From assembly GCA_045046885.1 (NCBI GenBank), contig JASFYX010000043.1:6659-70658 (forward strand): 64,000 nucleotides of DNA. Reading direction: 5' to 3'. Numbering within the stretch: position 1 is the stretch's first letter; every line of letters begins with the position of its first letter. The position numbers were made by a program, and so were the translations under genes. This document shows, piece by piece, positions 1 to 8,629 of this stretch. The notes below the pieces were generated by a model, which did no database searches, was not told the origin of the DNA, and was given only the letters and a program-made list of their open reading frames with translations. Source of the DNA: CG1-02-35-72 sp045046885 (GTDB lineage: Bacteria > Bacteroidota > Bacteroidia > Flavobacteriales > Flavobacteriaceae).

Positions 1-276
1 TTCAAAATAGTTCAGCTTATATGAAATGATTAATAAATTAAGAACTTCCATTAAACTTCCATAAGCTATGGTAGTAAATCTAGCTTGGTCTTTAAAAGAA
101 TCTCTGCTTAAACCTTCTGTTAGATTTGTGGGTACAGAAGTAATAGCTCTCCTAAGTTGTGATGTTAACCCAAACCTTTCATCACTAGGAAAAGCTTCTG
201 TCAGCTTGTATATTTTAAGGCTTAAGTCAATACTTAACTTCCAAACATCTAATTTTTCAAAATAATATTGATACAT
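1..276 (-). CDS. four-helix bundle protein (23S rRNA-intervening-sequence family), partial
   Basis: The reverse strand reads open for 92 codons from an ATG at 276 to the window edge, so the C-terminus is missing. The translation starts MYQYYFEKLDVWKLSIDLSL and contains the family hallmarks: KLDVWK near the N-terminus, then FGLTSQLRRA, then SVPTNLTEG. This is the four-helix bundle family first described from insertions in 23S rRNA helices. Most bacterial copies, including this one as far as visible, are free-standing single genes of unknown function. Nothing ribosomal is nearby. The family call is confident; the function is unknown. Confidence 0.85.
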   Translation of the reverse strand, partial: MYQYYFEKLDVWKLSIDLSLKIYKLTEAFPSDERFGLTSQLRRAITSVPTNLTEGLSRDSFKDQARFTTIAYGSLMEVLNLLIISYKLNYFE

Positions 277-335
277 AATTAAAGTTTTTAATGTTCAATC
301 TAACAATTCTTCAGTTCAACAATTCTTCAATAAAA

Positions 336-1112
336 TTAAATCATCAAATCGCATAAATCGCGTAAAGCTTCTACAATGTCTAAATCGTCTGTTAAAGGCT
401 CTACAATAGCAACGTGAACTGATAATCTTTTGGGTAATCCACTATGTATAAGTTTGGCGGCATCTACTAACAATCGGGTAGAGGCGGTTTCTGTTAAGCC
501 CAACTCTGTTAAATTGCGAATTTTATTACCAATATTGACGAGCTTTTTAGCAGTCGCTTTATCAATATCAGTTTCGTTTACCAATATTTCTGTTTCAATT
601 TTCTCATTGGGATAACCAAATGATAGCGCTACAAAGCGTTGTTTGGTAGAGGGTTTTAACTCTTTAAATCCTTTTTGATAACCGGGATTAAACGAGGCTA
701 CCAACATAAAATCTGTATGTGCTTTTACCGTTTCGCCCAATTTATCAATATATAATTCGCGCCTATGATCTGTTAAAGAGTGAATGGCAACTATAACATC
801 GGGGCGAGCTTCGGCAATTTCATCAAGATAAATAATAGCCCCTTCTTTAACGGATTTTGTTAGGGGGCCATCAATCCAAATAGCTTCGGTACCTCTAATA
901 ATATAACGCCCTATTAAATCTGTGGCAGAAGTTTCTTCGTGACAAGCAATGGTTATCAATTTTTTACCGAGTTTATGTGCCATAAATTCAATAAAACGCG
1001 ATTTACCTGTACCCGTTGGCCCTTTTAATAGAAAGGGAATTTTGTTCTTAAAAGTGTGTTCAAAAACGTCAATTTCTTTGTCAATTTTATGATAATAAGG
1101 AGTTGTATTCAT
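336..1112 (-). CDS. norQ: MoxR-type AAA+ ATPase of the NorQ/NirQ/CbbQ family
   Basis: 258 residues. Walker A is GPTGTGKS (about residues 31-38) and Walker B is IIYLDEI (about 93-99), followed by the C-terminal helical region typical of CbbQ/NirQ proteins. Family members act with a VWA-domain partner (NorD) to activate or insert metal into nitric oxide reductase. This is the last gene of the leftward nor-nir unit, 114 bp after the porin gene, which fits a NorQ role. No NorD-like gene is visible in the window; it could lie beyond the left edge or elsewhere. The ATPase family is certain, and the Nor-specific role is inferred from context. Confidence 0.88.
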   Translation of the reverse strand: MNTTPYYHKIDKEIDVFEHTFKNKIPFLLKGPTGTGKSRFIEFMAHKLGKKLITIACHEETSATDLIGRYIIRGTEAIWIDGPLTKSVKEGAIIYLDEIAEARPDVIVAIHSLTDHRRELYIDKLGETVKAHTDFMLVASFNPGYQKGFKELKPSTKQRFVALSFGYPNEKIETEILVNETDIDKATAKKLVNIGNKIRNLTELGLTETASTRLLVDAAKLIHSGLPKRLSVHVAIVEPLTDDLDIVEALRDLCDLMI

Positions 1113-1226
1113 GTTGTAAAAATTTAATAAAAATGCTGGCGTTAAAATGTGTATTTAACAAATGTATGAGTTATTGTTAAGTCTACAAATATTAACATCG
1201 GCGAATACGTTTAAAAATGTAAACCT

Positions 1227-2486
1227 TTATTTTTTAACTGATGAAAATAATTTTGGTTTAAAGGTAAACATAATCCACGCCCAACTGTTGTTTTCGTCTT
1301 TGTCGCCGCCTTTAAGAACTTCCATACTATTTGTAGCAGACATATTAGAGTAACCTGCATTAAACATAATATCTTTGGCTACTTTGTAACCTAAAACAAA
1401 ATCTATTTCTGTTCCTAAATTACTATCCATTAGAGTTGTACCGTCATAAACATCAGCTGCAGCTGAGAAAAAATGAGGTATTAATTTAGCAGAGAATTTG
1501 TCTTTTTTATAAGCTAAAGTTACGTTAATATCGGTTAAACCGACAGAATTACCGTGATTGCCAACATAGAAATAATCCATCCATCCATTAAATTTGTGGT
1601 TGGTGCCAAATAGGGGTGCGAATGATTTTACATCTGTACTAGAATCGTTCATGTCTTTACCCGATAGATAATCAATGGCAAGTCCAAAAGAAAAATTGTC
1701 TGTGGCTTTATAACCTAAATAGGCCCCAAAATAACCGGCATTTACATCGGCATTACGAGATTTACCTGATTGGAAATAACCTGCGGCATTCGCATTAAAT
1801 TTCCCTGATTTATAAACATAACGACCACCAATAGTTTGCATATAATCTACAGTTTGATTACTGCCGCTGTCTAAGTATTCAATACCTGTATTTAATAATA
1901 ATAAACTCAAAGAGCTTTTATTAAATTTATTGTGATACCATGCATACTGAAAAGCTTTATAACCGGCGGCATTGCTGTATAAGGCATCGTTTAATAATTG
2001 GCCATCTGCATTAATGGCAAAACCAAGGTCTAATTTACTGGTTTTACTAGTTTTAAATTTCACTAAAAAGGCATCGTGGCTACGGGCCTGTTGTGCCCAT
2101 CCTACATTACCAAAAATACGGTGATCGTCGTAAATAATTTCTTGACGTCCAAATTTTAAAGAAACTTTATCAGATAAAATGGCTTCTGCCCAAGCTTGGT
2201 GAAAAGAAATTTGAGAATCGCCGCTAGATAAAGTGCTTACATCACCCCAAACACGTACGTTTTGAAGAACAACGCCTAATCTTAATTTGTCGTTTTTAAA
2301 ATTAAAGTTTAAACGAGATCTTTGTGAAATAAAATTGGCACCATCTACATCTGTGTTAATGAGTGTTTTGTAGCCATGTCTGTTTTCAAAACGAGGCCTG
2401 ACTTCTGCAGATAAATCGAATTGTTGCGCACTTAATGTTGATACAAAAAGTGTGACTAAAACTGTTAATAAAATTACTTTTTTCAT
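1227..2486 (-). CDS. outer-membrane beta-barrel, alginate-export-like porin
   Basis: 419 residues with a clear Sec signal peptide (MKKVILLTVLV...LSAQQ). The mature part opens with a strand pattern ending in RPRFENR and has alternating aromatic and polar beta-strands throughout, including LKFGRQEI and DFVLGYKV. The pattern and length match the alginate-export (AlgE-like) porin superfamily. In a denitrification unit it might pass nitrite, nitrate or another small solute, but no substrate can be read from sequence. It follows the TonB receptor gene by 24 bp and is probably cotranscribed. Confidence 0.7.
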   Translation of the reverse strand: MKKVILLTVLVTLFVSTLSAQQFDLSAEVRPRFENRHGYKTLINTDVDGANFISQRSRLNFNFKNDKLRLGVVLQNVRVWGDVSTLSSGDSQISFHQAWAEAILSDKVSLKFGRQEIIYDDHRIFGNVGWAQQARSHDAFLVKFKTSKTSKLDLGFAINADGQLLNDALYSNAAGYKAFQYAWYHNKFNKSSLSLLLLNTGIEYLDSGSNQTVDYMQTIGGRYVYKSGKFNANAAGYFQSGKSRNADVNAGYFGAYLGYKATDNFSFGLAIDYLSGKDMNDSSTDVKSFAPLFGTNHKFNGWMDYFYVGNHGNSVGLTDINVTLAYKKDKFSAKLIPHFFSAAADVYDGTTLMDSNLGTEIDFVLGYKVAKDIMFNAGYSNMSATNSMEVLKGGDKDENNSWAWIMFTFKPKLFSSVKK

Positions 2487-2510
2487 AATGGTTGAATTTA
2501 TTTAATTGTG

Positions 2511-4517
2511 TTATTTTTTAAAATTTAATGTTGTTTTAAAGAAGAAAGAGCGCCCCCATAGTTGTAAATCTCTAGAATGGGCTTGACCAACTTCATTTAC
2601 CGTTTCTATATCTTTAACATTGAGTGCGTTTTTAACACCAACGGCAAGTGTTATGTTAGACTTTTTAAATGATTTTGAAAGTGTTGTATTAAGATTATTA
2701 AAACTAGCTCTAGTTGTTTTAACAATAGAATTTGTACTACTATCTACAAAAAAGCCATCTCTTTTACCCGAAAATTTATTGTAAACATCAATTACTAGAT
2801 TAATATTTTTTATGCTGTAGTTAATGTTTGCAGATAATTCTGGAGAGTAAAGAAACGCTTGTGTATTGTAACTTTCGTTAAACTTATTATACCTACCAAT
2901 TAACGACACCCCTGCTTTTAAAGAAAGCGCTTCGTTGGCTTGAAAGGAAAAATTTACTTTACCACCTAAAGATTTAAATTTATCTATATTTAGGTAATGT
3001 CTTTTAAAATCTACCAATTCGCTTAAAGCGATAAGATTAGAAATATCATTATAAAATATTGAAGGTTCTATAGAAAGCACTCTTTTGTTATCTAAATCTT
3101 TATTAAAAGTGTAATACAAATTAAAACTGTGCGATTTCTCTACATCTAAATCTTCATTCCCCGAAATAATATAAGTAAGCGGTCCTGCACTTATATGAAA
3201 GTCTAAAAATAATTCTTTTATAGAAGGGGCTCTAAAACCACGTGCGTAAGAAAAACGCCATTGATTCTGGTTATTAACCTTTAACTTGACGTTTAAAGCA
3301 GGAGAAAATAGCCCTCCATAACTGCTGTTATAAGTATAACGTGAAGCAGGTTGAACTTCTAAACCTTTTGCTAATTTGTAATTTATGCTACCAAAAAAGG
3401 CAAGTGTTTCAATAGATTGCTCCTCGTCTAAAATGCGGCTACCAGAAGAGGTCTCTTTGTTGTAATCTGTGCCAATAGCGTAATTAGTTTTGTCAGATAA
3501 TTTGCTTTTTCCTAACTGTACTTTTAGGCCACCATAATTGTACTTAACAATATTATTGATCTTAACATCAGTTGCAGATATAGTTTTAGATTCTGTTACA
3601 GGATCTACATTAAACGCATTATGATATCGCTGATAATCTAAATAAGAAGCTGTGGCATTAATAAATTTATTATTAAAGACTTTGCCTTGTAAGTTTAAAG
3701 AATTGTCAATCCGTCTTGTGTAGTAATCTATATCTTTTATTTTGCCTCTTCTATCTGGTTCGCCAATAGAAATTAGTTTTTCGTTAGATAAATTACTGTT
3801 TAGTCTGAGTGTTAATTTGTCTAATTTTTTACTAAACATAAATCCGCCAAAGTGCTGTTCTCTTTCTTCCCAATTTAAATTACGAGGTGAATTGTTTGTA
3901 GATAAGCCATTAAAATGGTAGTAACCACCGTTTAGGCGTAATGTGTTTTTACCAAATTTATAGCCTAAATTTCCGTTTAAATTTACGGCATCAATACTTT
4001 CTAGATAGCTAGATATATTCCCTTTTACATTCTCTTTCTGACCTTTTTTTGATATTAAATTAATGATACCACCCATAGCATCAGTACCATAAAAAACAGA
4101 AACGGGACCTTCAATTACTTCAACGCGTTCAATAGACGAAAGGTTAATTTGATTGAGGTCTATTACGCCATTTAAACGGCCAATAACAGGAACACCATCA
4201 ATAAGAATCTTGACATTTTCTTTAGAAACACCTTGTAATTCTAAACTGGTTCCGAATACTGAATTTTGTTCAAGATCTAAATCTAGTTCTTGTTGTAAGA
4301 GCTCTCTTAAATTATTAGCTGCTTTTTTGTTTATAGTTTTAGCGCTTAATACGCGAACTTTATAAACGGCATTTTTTTCTGACTGTGGTGCGTATTGTGC
4401 CGTAACAATTACTTCTTCTAATTGTTCTACTTTGGTGCTGTCTTTGATTTGTTTTTGAGCAGATATACTGTTGATATTAAGCAATAGCACACCTAAGGAT
4501 ATTAGTAATGTCCTCAT
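2511..4517 (-). CDS. TonB-dependent outer-membrane receptor
   Basis: 668 residues: signal peptide ending ...NSISAQ, a TonB-box-like EEVIVTA at about 35, a plug domain (about 40-155) with ILIDGVPV, IERVEVIEGP and YGTDAMGGIINLI, then a 22-strand-type barrel ending in a C-terminal FFKTTLNF strand. It belongs to the small ligand receptor class (siderophore, haem, metal or cobalamin type), not the long SusC class. Its place between nirS and the porin suggests supply of a denitrification cofactor such as iron, haem or copper, but the ligand cannot be read from sequence. Confidence 0.9.
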   Translation of the reverse strand: MRTLLISLGVLLLNINSISAQKQIKDSTKVEQLEEVIVTAQYAPQSEKNAVYKVRVLSAKTINKKAANNLRELLQQELDLDLEQNSVFGTSLELQGVSKENVKILIDGVPVIGRLNGVIDLNQINLSSIERVEVIEGPVSVFYGTDAMGGIINLISKKGQKENVKGNISSYLESIDAVNLNGNLGYKFGKNTLRLNGGYYHFNGLSTNNSPRNLNWEEREQHFGGFMFSKKLDKLTLRLNSNLSNEKLISIGEPDRRGKIKDIDYYTRRIDNSLNLQGKVFNNKFINATASYLDYQRYHNAFNVDPVTESKTISATDVKINNIVKYNYGGLKVQLGKSKLSDKTNYAIGTDYNKETSSGSRILDEEQSIETLAFFGSINYKLAKGLEVQPASRYTYNSSYGGLFSPALNVKLKVNNQNQWRFSYARGFRAPSIKELFLDFHISAGPLTYIISGNEDLDVEKSHSFNLYYTFNKDLDNKRVLSIEPSIFYNDISNLIALSELVDFKRHYLNIDKFKSLGGKVNFSFQANEALSLKAGVSLIGRYNKFNESYNTQAFLYSPELSANINYSIKNINLVIDVYNKFSGKRDGFFVDSSTNSIVKTTRASFNNLNTTLSKSFKKSNITLAVGVKNALNVKDIETVNEVGQAHSRDLQLWGRSFFFKTTLNFKK

Positions 4518-4531
4518 TTTTAGTGTAGTTT

Positions 4532-4564
4532 AAAACCATTCGGCTAGATTTAACAGCCGAATGG
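4532..4564 (-). terminator. hairpin with short T-run between nirS and the TonB receptor gene
   Basis: A perfect 10-bp inverted repeat (CCATTCGGCT, 4536-4545, with its complement at 4555-4564) and a 9-nt loop. On the minus strand it is followed directly by TTTT. It lies 17 nt after the nirS stop and about 18 nt before the TonB receptor start. It looks like a weak intrinsic terminator or attenuator that would lower expression of the three distal genes relative to norCB-nirS, or an RNA 3'-end stabiliser. Confidence 0.65.
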
Positions 4565-4580
4565 AATTGAATGTTTTTAT

Positions 4581-6233
4581 TTAGTAAATATCGTGTGTAG
4601 TATTGTAAACGTTAAATTTACCCGTTGGGTTTTGTACCCAATCTCCTTGAATAATATGCTTAACTTTTAAAGTTTTATCGTTGTAAATTACGATAGCACT
4701 TTTTTTGCCCATAAAGTAAGACACCCAAACTTCGTCTCCTTTTTGGTTGTATTCAAAATGAACAGCGCGACCGTCAACACCTTTTGGCGCTTTTAAAGTT
4801 GCAACTAATTTCAATGTATTTGTATCAAACACATCTACAGCTGAGTTTAATTTAGCATCAGGATTTAAAGTTCTATCAACCCATAAGTGTTTAGATTTTG
4901 GATGTGATTTTACAAATAAGGCACCACCACCATTACCAGAAGCTTTTATTTCTTTAACAACTGTCCATTGTCCTTTACCAGGATTTGTTTTAATAAGTGA
5001 TAATTTATTTTCTCCTAAATGTGATGTAATCCAAAGATTTCCTAGTTTGTTTTTGATGTTTGTTCCACGACCAGGATGTGGTTTAATACCAGTTGGAATG
5101 ATTTTTACCAATTTTTTGTTAGGCACATCAATAACAACTATTTTATTACTGGCATTTGCAGCGACTAAGAAATAACGTCCAGTAGAATCAAAACCACCAT
5201 CGTGTAAAAATCTTGCAGTTGGAATTTCGGTAATTTTAGGATTTTTAGGATCGGTATAATTAACTATATCAACCATTCCTCTTTCTTTGATATTACAAAT
5301 CCAAACAGGATCACTATGAGAAGCCACGATTGAAGCGACACGTGCTTCTTTAATAAACTCTTTATCACCGTCGCAAGCATTACCTGCAGTAGGTGTTACA
5401 CTTAATGGTTCAAGAGTTTGTGCATCGAATATAACAATATGACTTGGGCTATAACCACCAAATACTAGGTATTTATCTTCGTATCCTTTGTATTTTGAAA
5501 CATCAACAGAACGGGCATCAAAACCACCTTTTACTTCTGCAACAATTGAAGGAATTTTAGAATAAGTATCAATCATAGTAATGCGGCCATCTCTACCTAC
5601 AGAATAAATATAGCGTCCAGAAGCCGATGTTCGTAAAATATGAACAGCAAAACCTGTTTTTAAAACAACTAATTTCTCTTTAGTATCACCATCAATAATA
5701 GCCACTTTTCCAGCATCTCTCATAATAACACCAAAGAAGTTATTGATGTTTCTATTGTGTTGTGGTTCTGTTGGTCTGTCTGCTACAGGAATAATTAAAT
5801 TCCAACTTTTTGTAATTTCAGGTAAACCATATTTTGGAATTGCAGGAGGGTCAACTTGTAAGAAACGTGTCATTAATTCAATTTCTTCTTCTTGTAAAAT
5901 ACCTCTCCATTCTGGCATGCCAGCTGGCGTGCCATTTTCTATAAATACGCGTATTCCTGCGGCTCCTAATAATGTTGTGCCAGGTCTATTATTGCCTTTT
6001 GGCGCTTTAGGTAATAAATGTGGCCCTGTAGCTCCTAAACGTGAAGAACCGTGACACCCTGCGCATCTGTCAAAGAAGATTTGACTGCCTTGAGTCATTT
6101 CTGCAGCCGTTAATGTAACGCCATTTTGTGTTACACCAGCTACTTCTTTTTTAACTTCTTTTTTGTCATTTTTACAACTAAAGGATACTAGCGCGACACT
6201 CAACAGTAGTGTTAACAAACTTGCTTTTTTCAT
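4581..6233 (-). CDS. nirS: cytochrome cd1 nitrite reductase (lipoprotein form)
   Basis: 550 residues; reduces nitrite to nitric oxide. A lipoprotein signal ends at Cys20 (LVSFSC), so the enzyme is probably membrane-anchored, unlike the soluble periplasmic proteobacterial enzymes. The cytochrome c domain has C57-AGC-H61 and a likely Met106 axial ligand. The d1 propeller (about 140-550) carries the haem d1 ligand region AVHIL (His198) and both active-site histidines, His306 in ASHSDP and His344 in FLHDGG. The C-terminus GKFNVYNTTHDIY closely matches the known NirS ending. The two active-site His and this C-terminus argue against NirN or NirF. No d1-haem biosynthesis genes are in the window. It is 26 bp behind norB. 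Confidence 0.96.
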   Translation of the reverse strand: MKKASLLTLLLSVALVSFSCKNDKKEVKKEVAGVTQNGVTLTAAEMTQGSQIFFDRCAGCHGSSRLGATGPHLLPKAPKGNNRPGTTLLGAAGIRVFIENGTPAGMPEWRGILQEEEIELMTRFLQVDPPAIPKYGLPEITKSWNLIIPVADRPTEPQHNRNINNFFGVIMRDAGKVAIIDGDTKEKLVVLKTGFAVHILRTSASGRYIYSVGRDGRITMIDTYSKIPSIVAEVKGGFDARSVDVSKYKGYEDKYLVFGGYSPSHIVIFDAQTLEPLSVTPTAGNACDGDKEFIKEARVASIVASHSDPVWICNIKERGMVDIVNYTDPKNPKITEIPTARFLHDGGFDSTGRYFLVAANASNKIVVIDVPNKKLVKIIPTGIKPHPGRGTNIKNKLGNLWITSHLGENKLSLIKTNPGKGQWTVVKEIKASGNGGGALFVKSHPKSKHLWVDRTLNPDAKLNSAVDVFDTNTLKLVATLKAPKGVDGRAVHFEYNQKGDEVWVSYFMGKKSAIVIYNDKTLKVKHIIQGDWVQNPTGKFNVYNTTHDIY

Positions 6234-6259
6234 TTTTTATTGAATTGATAGATTTATAA

Positions 6260-7603
6260 TTAATTGTTGTTTTTTACTTCTAAAGCTTCGTCAGAAGGTT
6301 GACCATGTCTGATAAATTCATACATGTACATTAATATACCTGTGGTAAATAGAGAGGCCAGTATTAAAAGCACTACAAAGTGGATGCTGATAAGTTTTTG
6401 TACTTCCATAAATTCCATTTTCATAATACGTTCCATATAAACTTGTGCAACACCAGCAACACCAAATGAAACAGTCATACCTATCATACCAATATTAGAC
6501 ACCCAGAAAGCTATTCTTCCTGTCGAACTATCTAAGAACTTTCTACCAGTCATATTTGGTAAAGCATAACTTATTATGGCAAATACTATCATGGCATAAG
6601 CACCCCAGAATGCTAAATGTGCATGCATGGCTGTTACTAAAGTGCCATGGGTGTAAAGATTTGTTTGTGGTAATGTATGTGCAAAACCTAATAGACCAGC
6701 CCCTATGAAAGATACAATTGCAGAGCCAATTGTCCACATTAAGGCAGTTTTATTAGGGTGTTTCTTCTCACCTTTTCTATACATATTTACGGCAAATAAA
6801 GCCATTGCTAAGAAAGCTAAAGGTTCTAGAGCAGAGAAAATACCACCTACAATTAACCATACTTTATTAACGCCAATGTAATAATAGTGATGCCCCGTAC
6901 CTAAGATACCAGATAAGAAAGTTAGTCCAACAATAACGTATAACCATTTTTCGATTACTTCGCGGTCAACACCAGTTAATTTTATCAATAAGAAAGACAA
7001 TATACCTCCCATAATTAATTCCCATACACCTTCTACCCATAGATGAACAACCCACCAACGAAAGAAAGAATCCATTGTTTGACTGTCAAAATCTATCATA
7101 CCTGGTAAATAGAGTAGCGCGGCAAATAACAAGCCCATTGATAAGACTAAAGCTGTTGTGGTTTTGCGTTTCCCTTTAAATAATGTCAATAAAATAAGAC
7201 CCATAAATAATAGTACATTAACTACTACTAAATAATCTAAAGGTCTCGGAATTTCTAAAAATTTACGACCTTCCCAATAGTTTAAGTGAAACCCTATAAC
7301 TGCGGCAACACCAACCACTGCCAAACTTATTAATTGTACATAAGCTAGTTTTACACTAACCAACTCTCTTTGAGCTTCTTCTGGAATAATGTAATAAGCG
7401 GCACCCATAAAGCCTGATAATAACCAAACTACTAGTAAATTGGTGTGTACAGCTCTTGCTGTGTTAAAAGGAATAAATTCGTGGAGACCATCAAAGCCTA
7501 TACGTGCAAAGCCCATTATAAAGCCATAGACAATTTGCAGAAATAATAATAATAGTGATAGTGCAAAAAACCAATAGGCTACTTTTTGTGATTTATATTT
7601 CAT
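6260..7603 (-). CDS. norB: nitric oxide reductase, cytochrome b subunit
   Basis: 447 residues, about 12 membrane helices. It is the haem-copper-oxidase-superfamily subunit that reduces NO to N2O with haem b, haem b3 and non-haem FeB. Diagnostic motifs are HTNLLVVWLL, WVVHLWVEGVWELIMG (with the conserved Glu), TGVDREVIEKWLYV, GTGHHYYYIG (FeB histidines) and MHAHLAFWGAYAM. There is no N-terminal quinol-oxidising extension, so this is the cNor type that takes electrons from NorC. It starts 11 bp after norC. Confidence 0.97.
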   Translation of the reverse strand: MKYKSQKVAYWFFALSLLLLFLQIVYGFIMGFARIGFDGLHEFIPFNTARAVHTNLLVVWLLSGFMGAAYYIIPEEAQRELVSVKLAYVQLISLAVVGVAAVIGFHLNYWEGRKFLEIPRPLDYLVVVNVLLFMGLILLTLFKGKRKTTTALVLSMGLLFAALLYLPGMIDFDSQTMDSFFRWWVVHLWVEGVWELIMGGILSFLLIKLTGVDREVIEKWLYVIVGLTFLSGILGTGHHYYYIGVNKVWLIVGGIFSALEPLAFLAMALFAVNMYRKGEKKHPNKTALMWTIGSAIVSFIGAGLLGFAHTLPQTNLYTHGTLVTAMHAHLAFWGAYAMIVFAIISYALPNMTGRKFLDSSTGRIAFWVSNIGMIGMTVSFGVAGVAQVYMERIMKMEFMEVQKLISIHFVVLLILASLFTTGILMYMYEFIRHGQPSDEALEVKNNN

Positions 7604-7614
7604 AATATTATATT

Positions 7615-8052
7615 TTAGTTGTTGTTAGTTTTAGCTAAAGGAGAAATAACGTGTTCAAAACCGTTTAAATCGATATTGCCTATCCATTTAAAAAAGGCAA
7701 CTACATCATCTGCGTCAGATGAAGACATTTTGTAGGCTACCATTTTTCTACCATTTGGTTGCCAAGGAACAGGAGACATTAAAATGGCTTTTACATAGCC
7801 AGCACCTCTGCGCTCAATTACTTTTGTCAATTCTGGCGCATAATAAGCGCCTTCACCCAATATTGTATGACAGCCCATACAATTGTTTTTTTCCCAAATT
7901 TTCTTACCTCTAATAGCTTGTGCCGTTAGCTCTTTGCGGTTGGTTTGATCTTGAGCAGCAGAAAGTGAAAAGACAGTTAACCCTATAAAAATAAGAAATG
8001 TAACTGCTGTACCACCTAAAAAAAATGCTCTTGCTTGTTTTTTTGATAACAT
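7615..8052 (-). CDS. norC: nitric oxide reductase, cytochrome c subunit
   Basis: 145 residues: one N-terminal membrane anchor (about 10-32), then a periplasmic monohaem cytochrome c domain with C58-MGC-H62 in NNCMGCHTILGEG and a likely Met104 ligand in GRKMVAY. It passes electrons to NorB. First gene of the leftward norC-norB-nirS unit. The ATG at 8052 lies about 56 nt after the predicted transcription start; an FNR-like site and a -7 box sit upstream at the spacing shared with four other promoters in the window. Confidence 0.96.
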   Translation of the reverse strand: MLSKKQARAFFLGGTAVTFLIFIGLTVFSLSAAQDQTNRKELTAQAIRGKKIWEKNNCMGCHTILGEGAYYAPELTKVIERRGAGYVKAILMSPVPWQPNGRKMVAYKMSSSDADDVVAFFKWIGNIDLNGFEHVISPLAKTNNN

Positions 8053-8083
8053 ATTAGTTTGGTTTTAATTAATTATTAAAGAA

Positions 8084-8105
8084 TAAAAGATAAAAATATC
8101 TTTTA
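8084..8105 (-). promoter_or_regulatory. 9-bp inverted repeat in the norC leader
   Basis: Perfect dyad: TAAAAGATA (8084-8092), 4-nt AAAA loop (8093-8096), TATCTTTTA (8097-8105). It begins just downstream of the predicted norC transcription start (about 8108), where a repressor operator would lie; in RNA it would be a weak AT-rich hairpin. It resembles the AAGATN..NATCTT style of NsrR operators but has a shorter spacer, so I do not name a regulator. Confidence 0.45.
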
Positions 8106-8111
8106 ATAAAG

Positions 8112-8119
8112 CAAAAATA
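8112..8119 (-). promoter_or_regulatory. norC -7 promoter box (TATTTTTG)
   Basis: Minus-strand TATTTTTG fits the Bacteroidota -7 consensus TAnnTTTG exactly. Its centre (8115.5) is 33 bp from the centre of the dyad at 8143-8154, placing the dyad near -41 as for a class II FNR/CRP activator. Confidence 0.7.
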
Positions 8120-8131
8120 ACGCAATAGTCA

Positions 8132-8165
8132 TTCCTAAAAACTGATATTTGTCAGTTTTTAGGAA
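8132..8165 (-). promoter_or_regulatory. FNR/CRP-like operator embedded in a long palindrome upstream of norC
   Basis: A perfect 14-bp inverted repeat (8132-8145 and 8152-8165) with a 6-nt loop. Its core, 8143-8154, is TGAT-ATTT-GTCA, fitting the FNR-type pattern TGAY-N4-RTCA; centre 8148.5. It starts 22 nt after the stop of the upstream protease gene. No T-run follows on either strand, so it is not a standard terminator, although it could form a 3'-end hairpin. The exact spacing to the -7 box favours an activator site. Confidence 0.7.
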
Positions 8166-8186
8166 AAAAGATAAATTTGTATTAAT

Positions 8187-8627
8187 TTAATGTTTTAAAT
8201 ACAGAACTTTATAATTATAATCTATAATACCCTTATATTTTTTAAGAATATCTGCCCCAATAATACCATTTATAGGAGTCGTTTTGTGCTCTATTAAAGC
8301 TGTATTTATATGTGATAAATCTATAACAACCAAGGTAAGAGGTGCTATTTTAAAGCGTTTAATTGTCAATGTGTTATTTGAAGCAATTTGAGTTTCGATA
8401 TTGGTACTACCTGCACCAGCGGCTTTTTTGTCTGTTTCTTCTAAACTGAGGTTAAATAAATCTATTTCTTCTAATCCTACACAAGAATTAGAGGCACCAG
8501 TATCAACAATAAAACGGCCTTTAGTGCCATTAACTTTTGCTTTAATAACAAAGTGATTGCTAAAGGTTTTCTGAAGTTTAAAAAAAGTATATCCTTTTTC
8601 TGTTAAAAAAGATTTTAAAGCGCTCAT
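8187..8627 (-). CDS. retropepsin-like aspartyl protease
   Basis: 146 residues, single-domain clan AA aspartic protease. The active-site motif FIVDTGASNS puts the catalytic Asp at residue 42, and INGIIGADIL is the usual second hydrophobic-Gly signature before the C-terminus. Such proteins act as homodimers in which each chain gives one Asp. No signal peptide is evident. It starts 2 bp after the pheS stop, so the pair is cotranscribed. The substrate is unknown. Confidence 0.85.
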   Translation of the reverse strand: MSALKSFLTEKGYTFFKLQKTFSNHFVIKAKVNGTKGRFIVDTGASNSCVGLEEIDLFNLSLEETDKKAAGAGSTNIETQIASNNTLTIKRFKIAPLTLVVIDLSHINTALIEHKTTPINGIIGADILKKYKGIIDYNYKVLYLKH

Positions 8628-8629
8628 TT

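Noticed and set aside
4581..6233. NirN or NirF instead of NirS
   Set aside because: Both active-site histidines (ASHSDP, FLHDGG), the cytochrome c domain and the NirS-like C-terminus are present, and the gene is linked to norCB.
8084..8105. NsrR operator
   Set aside because: The spacer between AAGAT and ATCTT is shorter than in the known NsrR consensus, so the regulator is left unnamed.
8132..8165. Intrinsic terminator of the protease gene
   Set aside because: No T-run follows on either strand, and the position relative to the norC -7 box fits an activator site.
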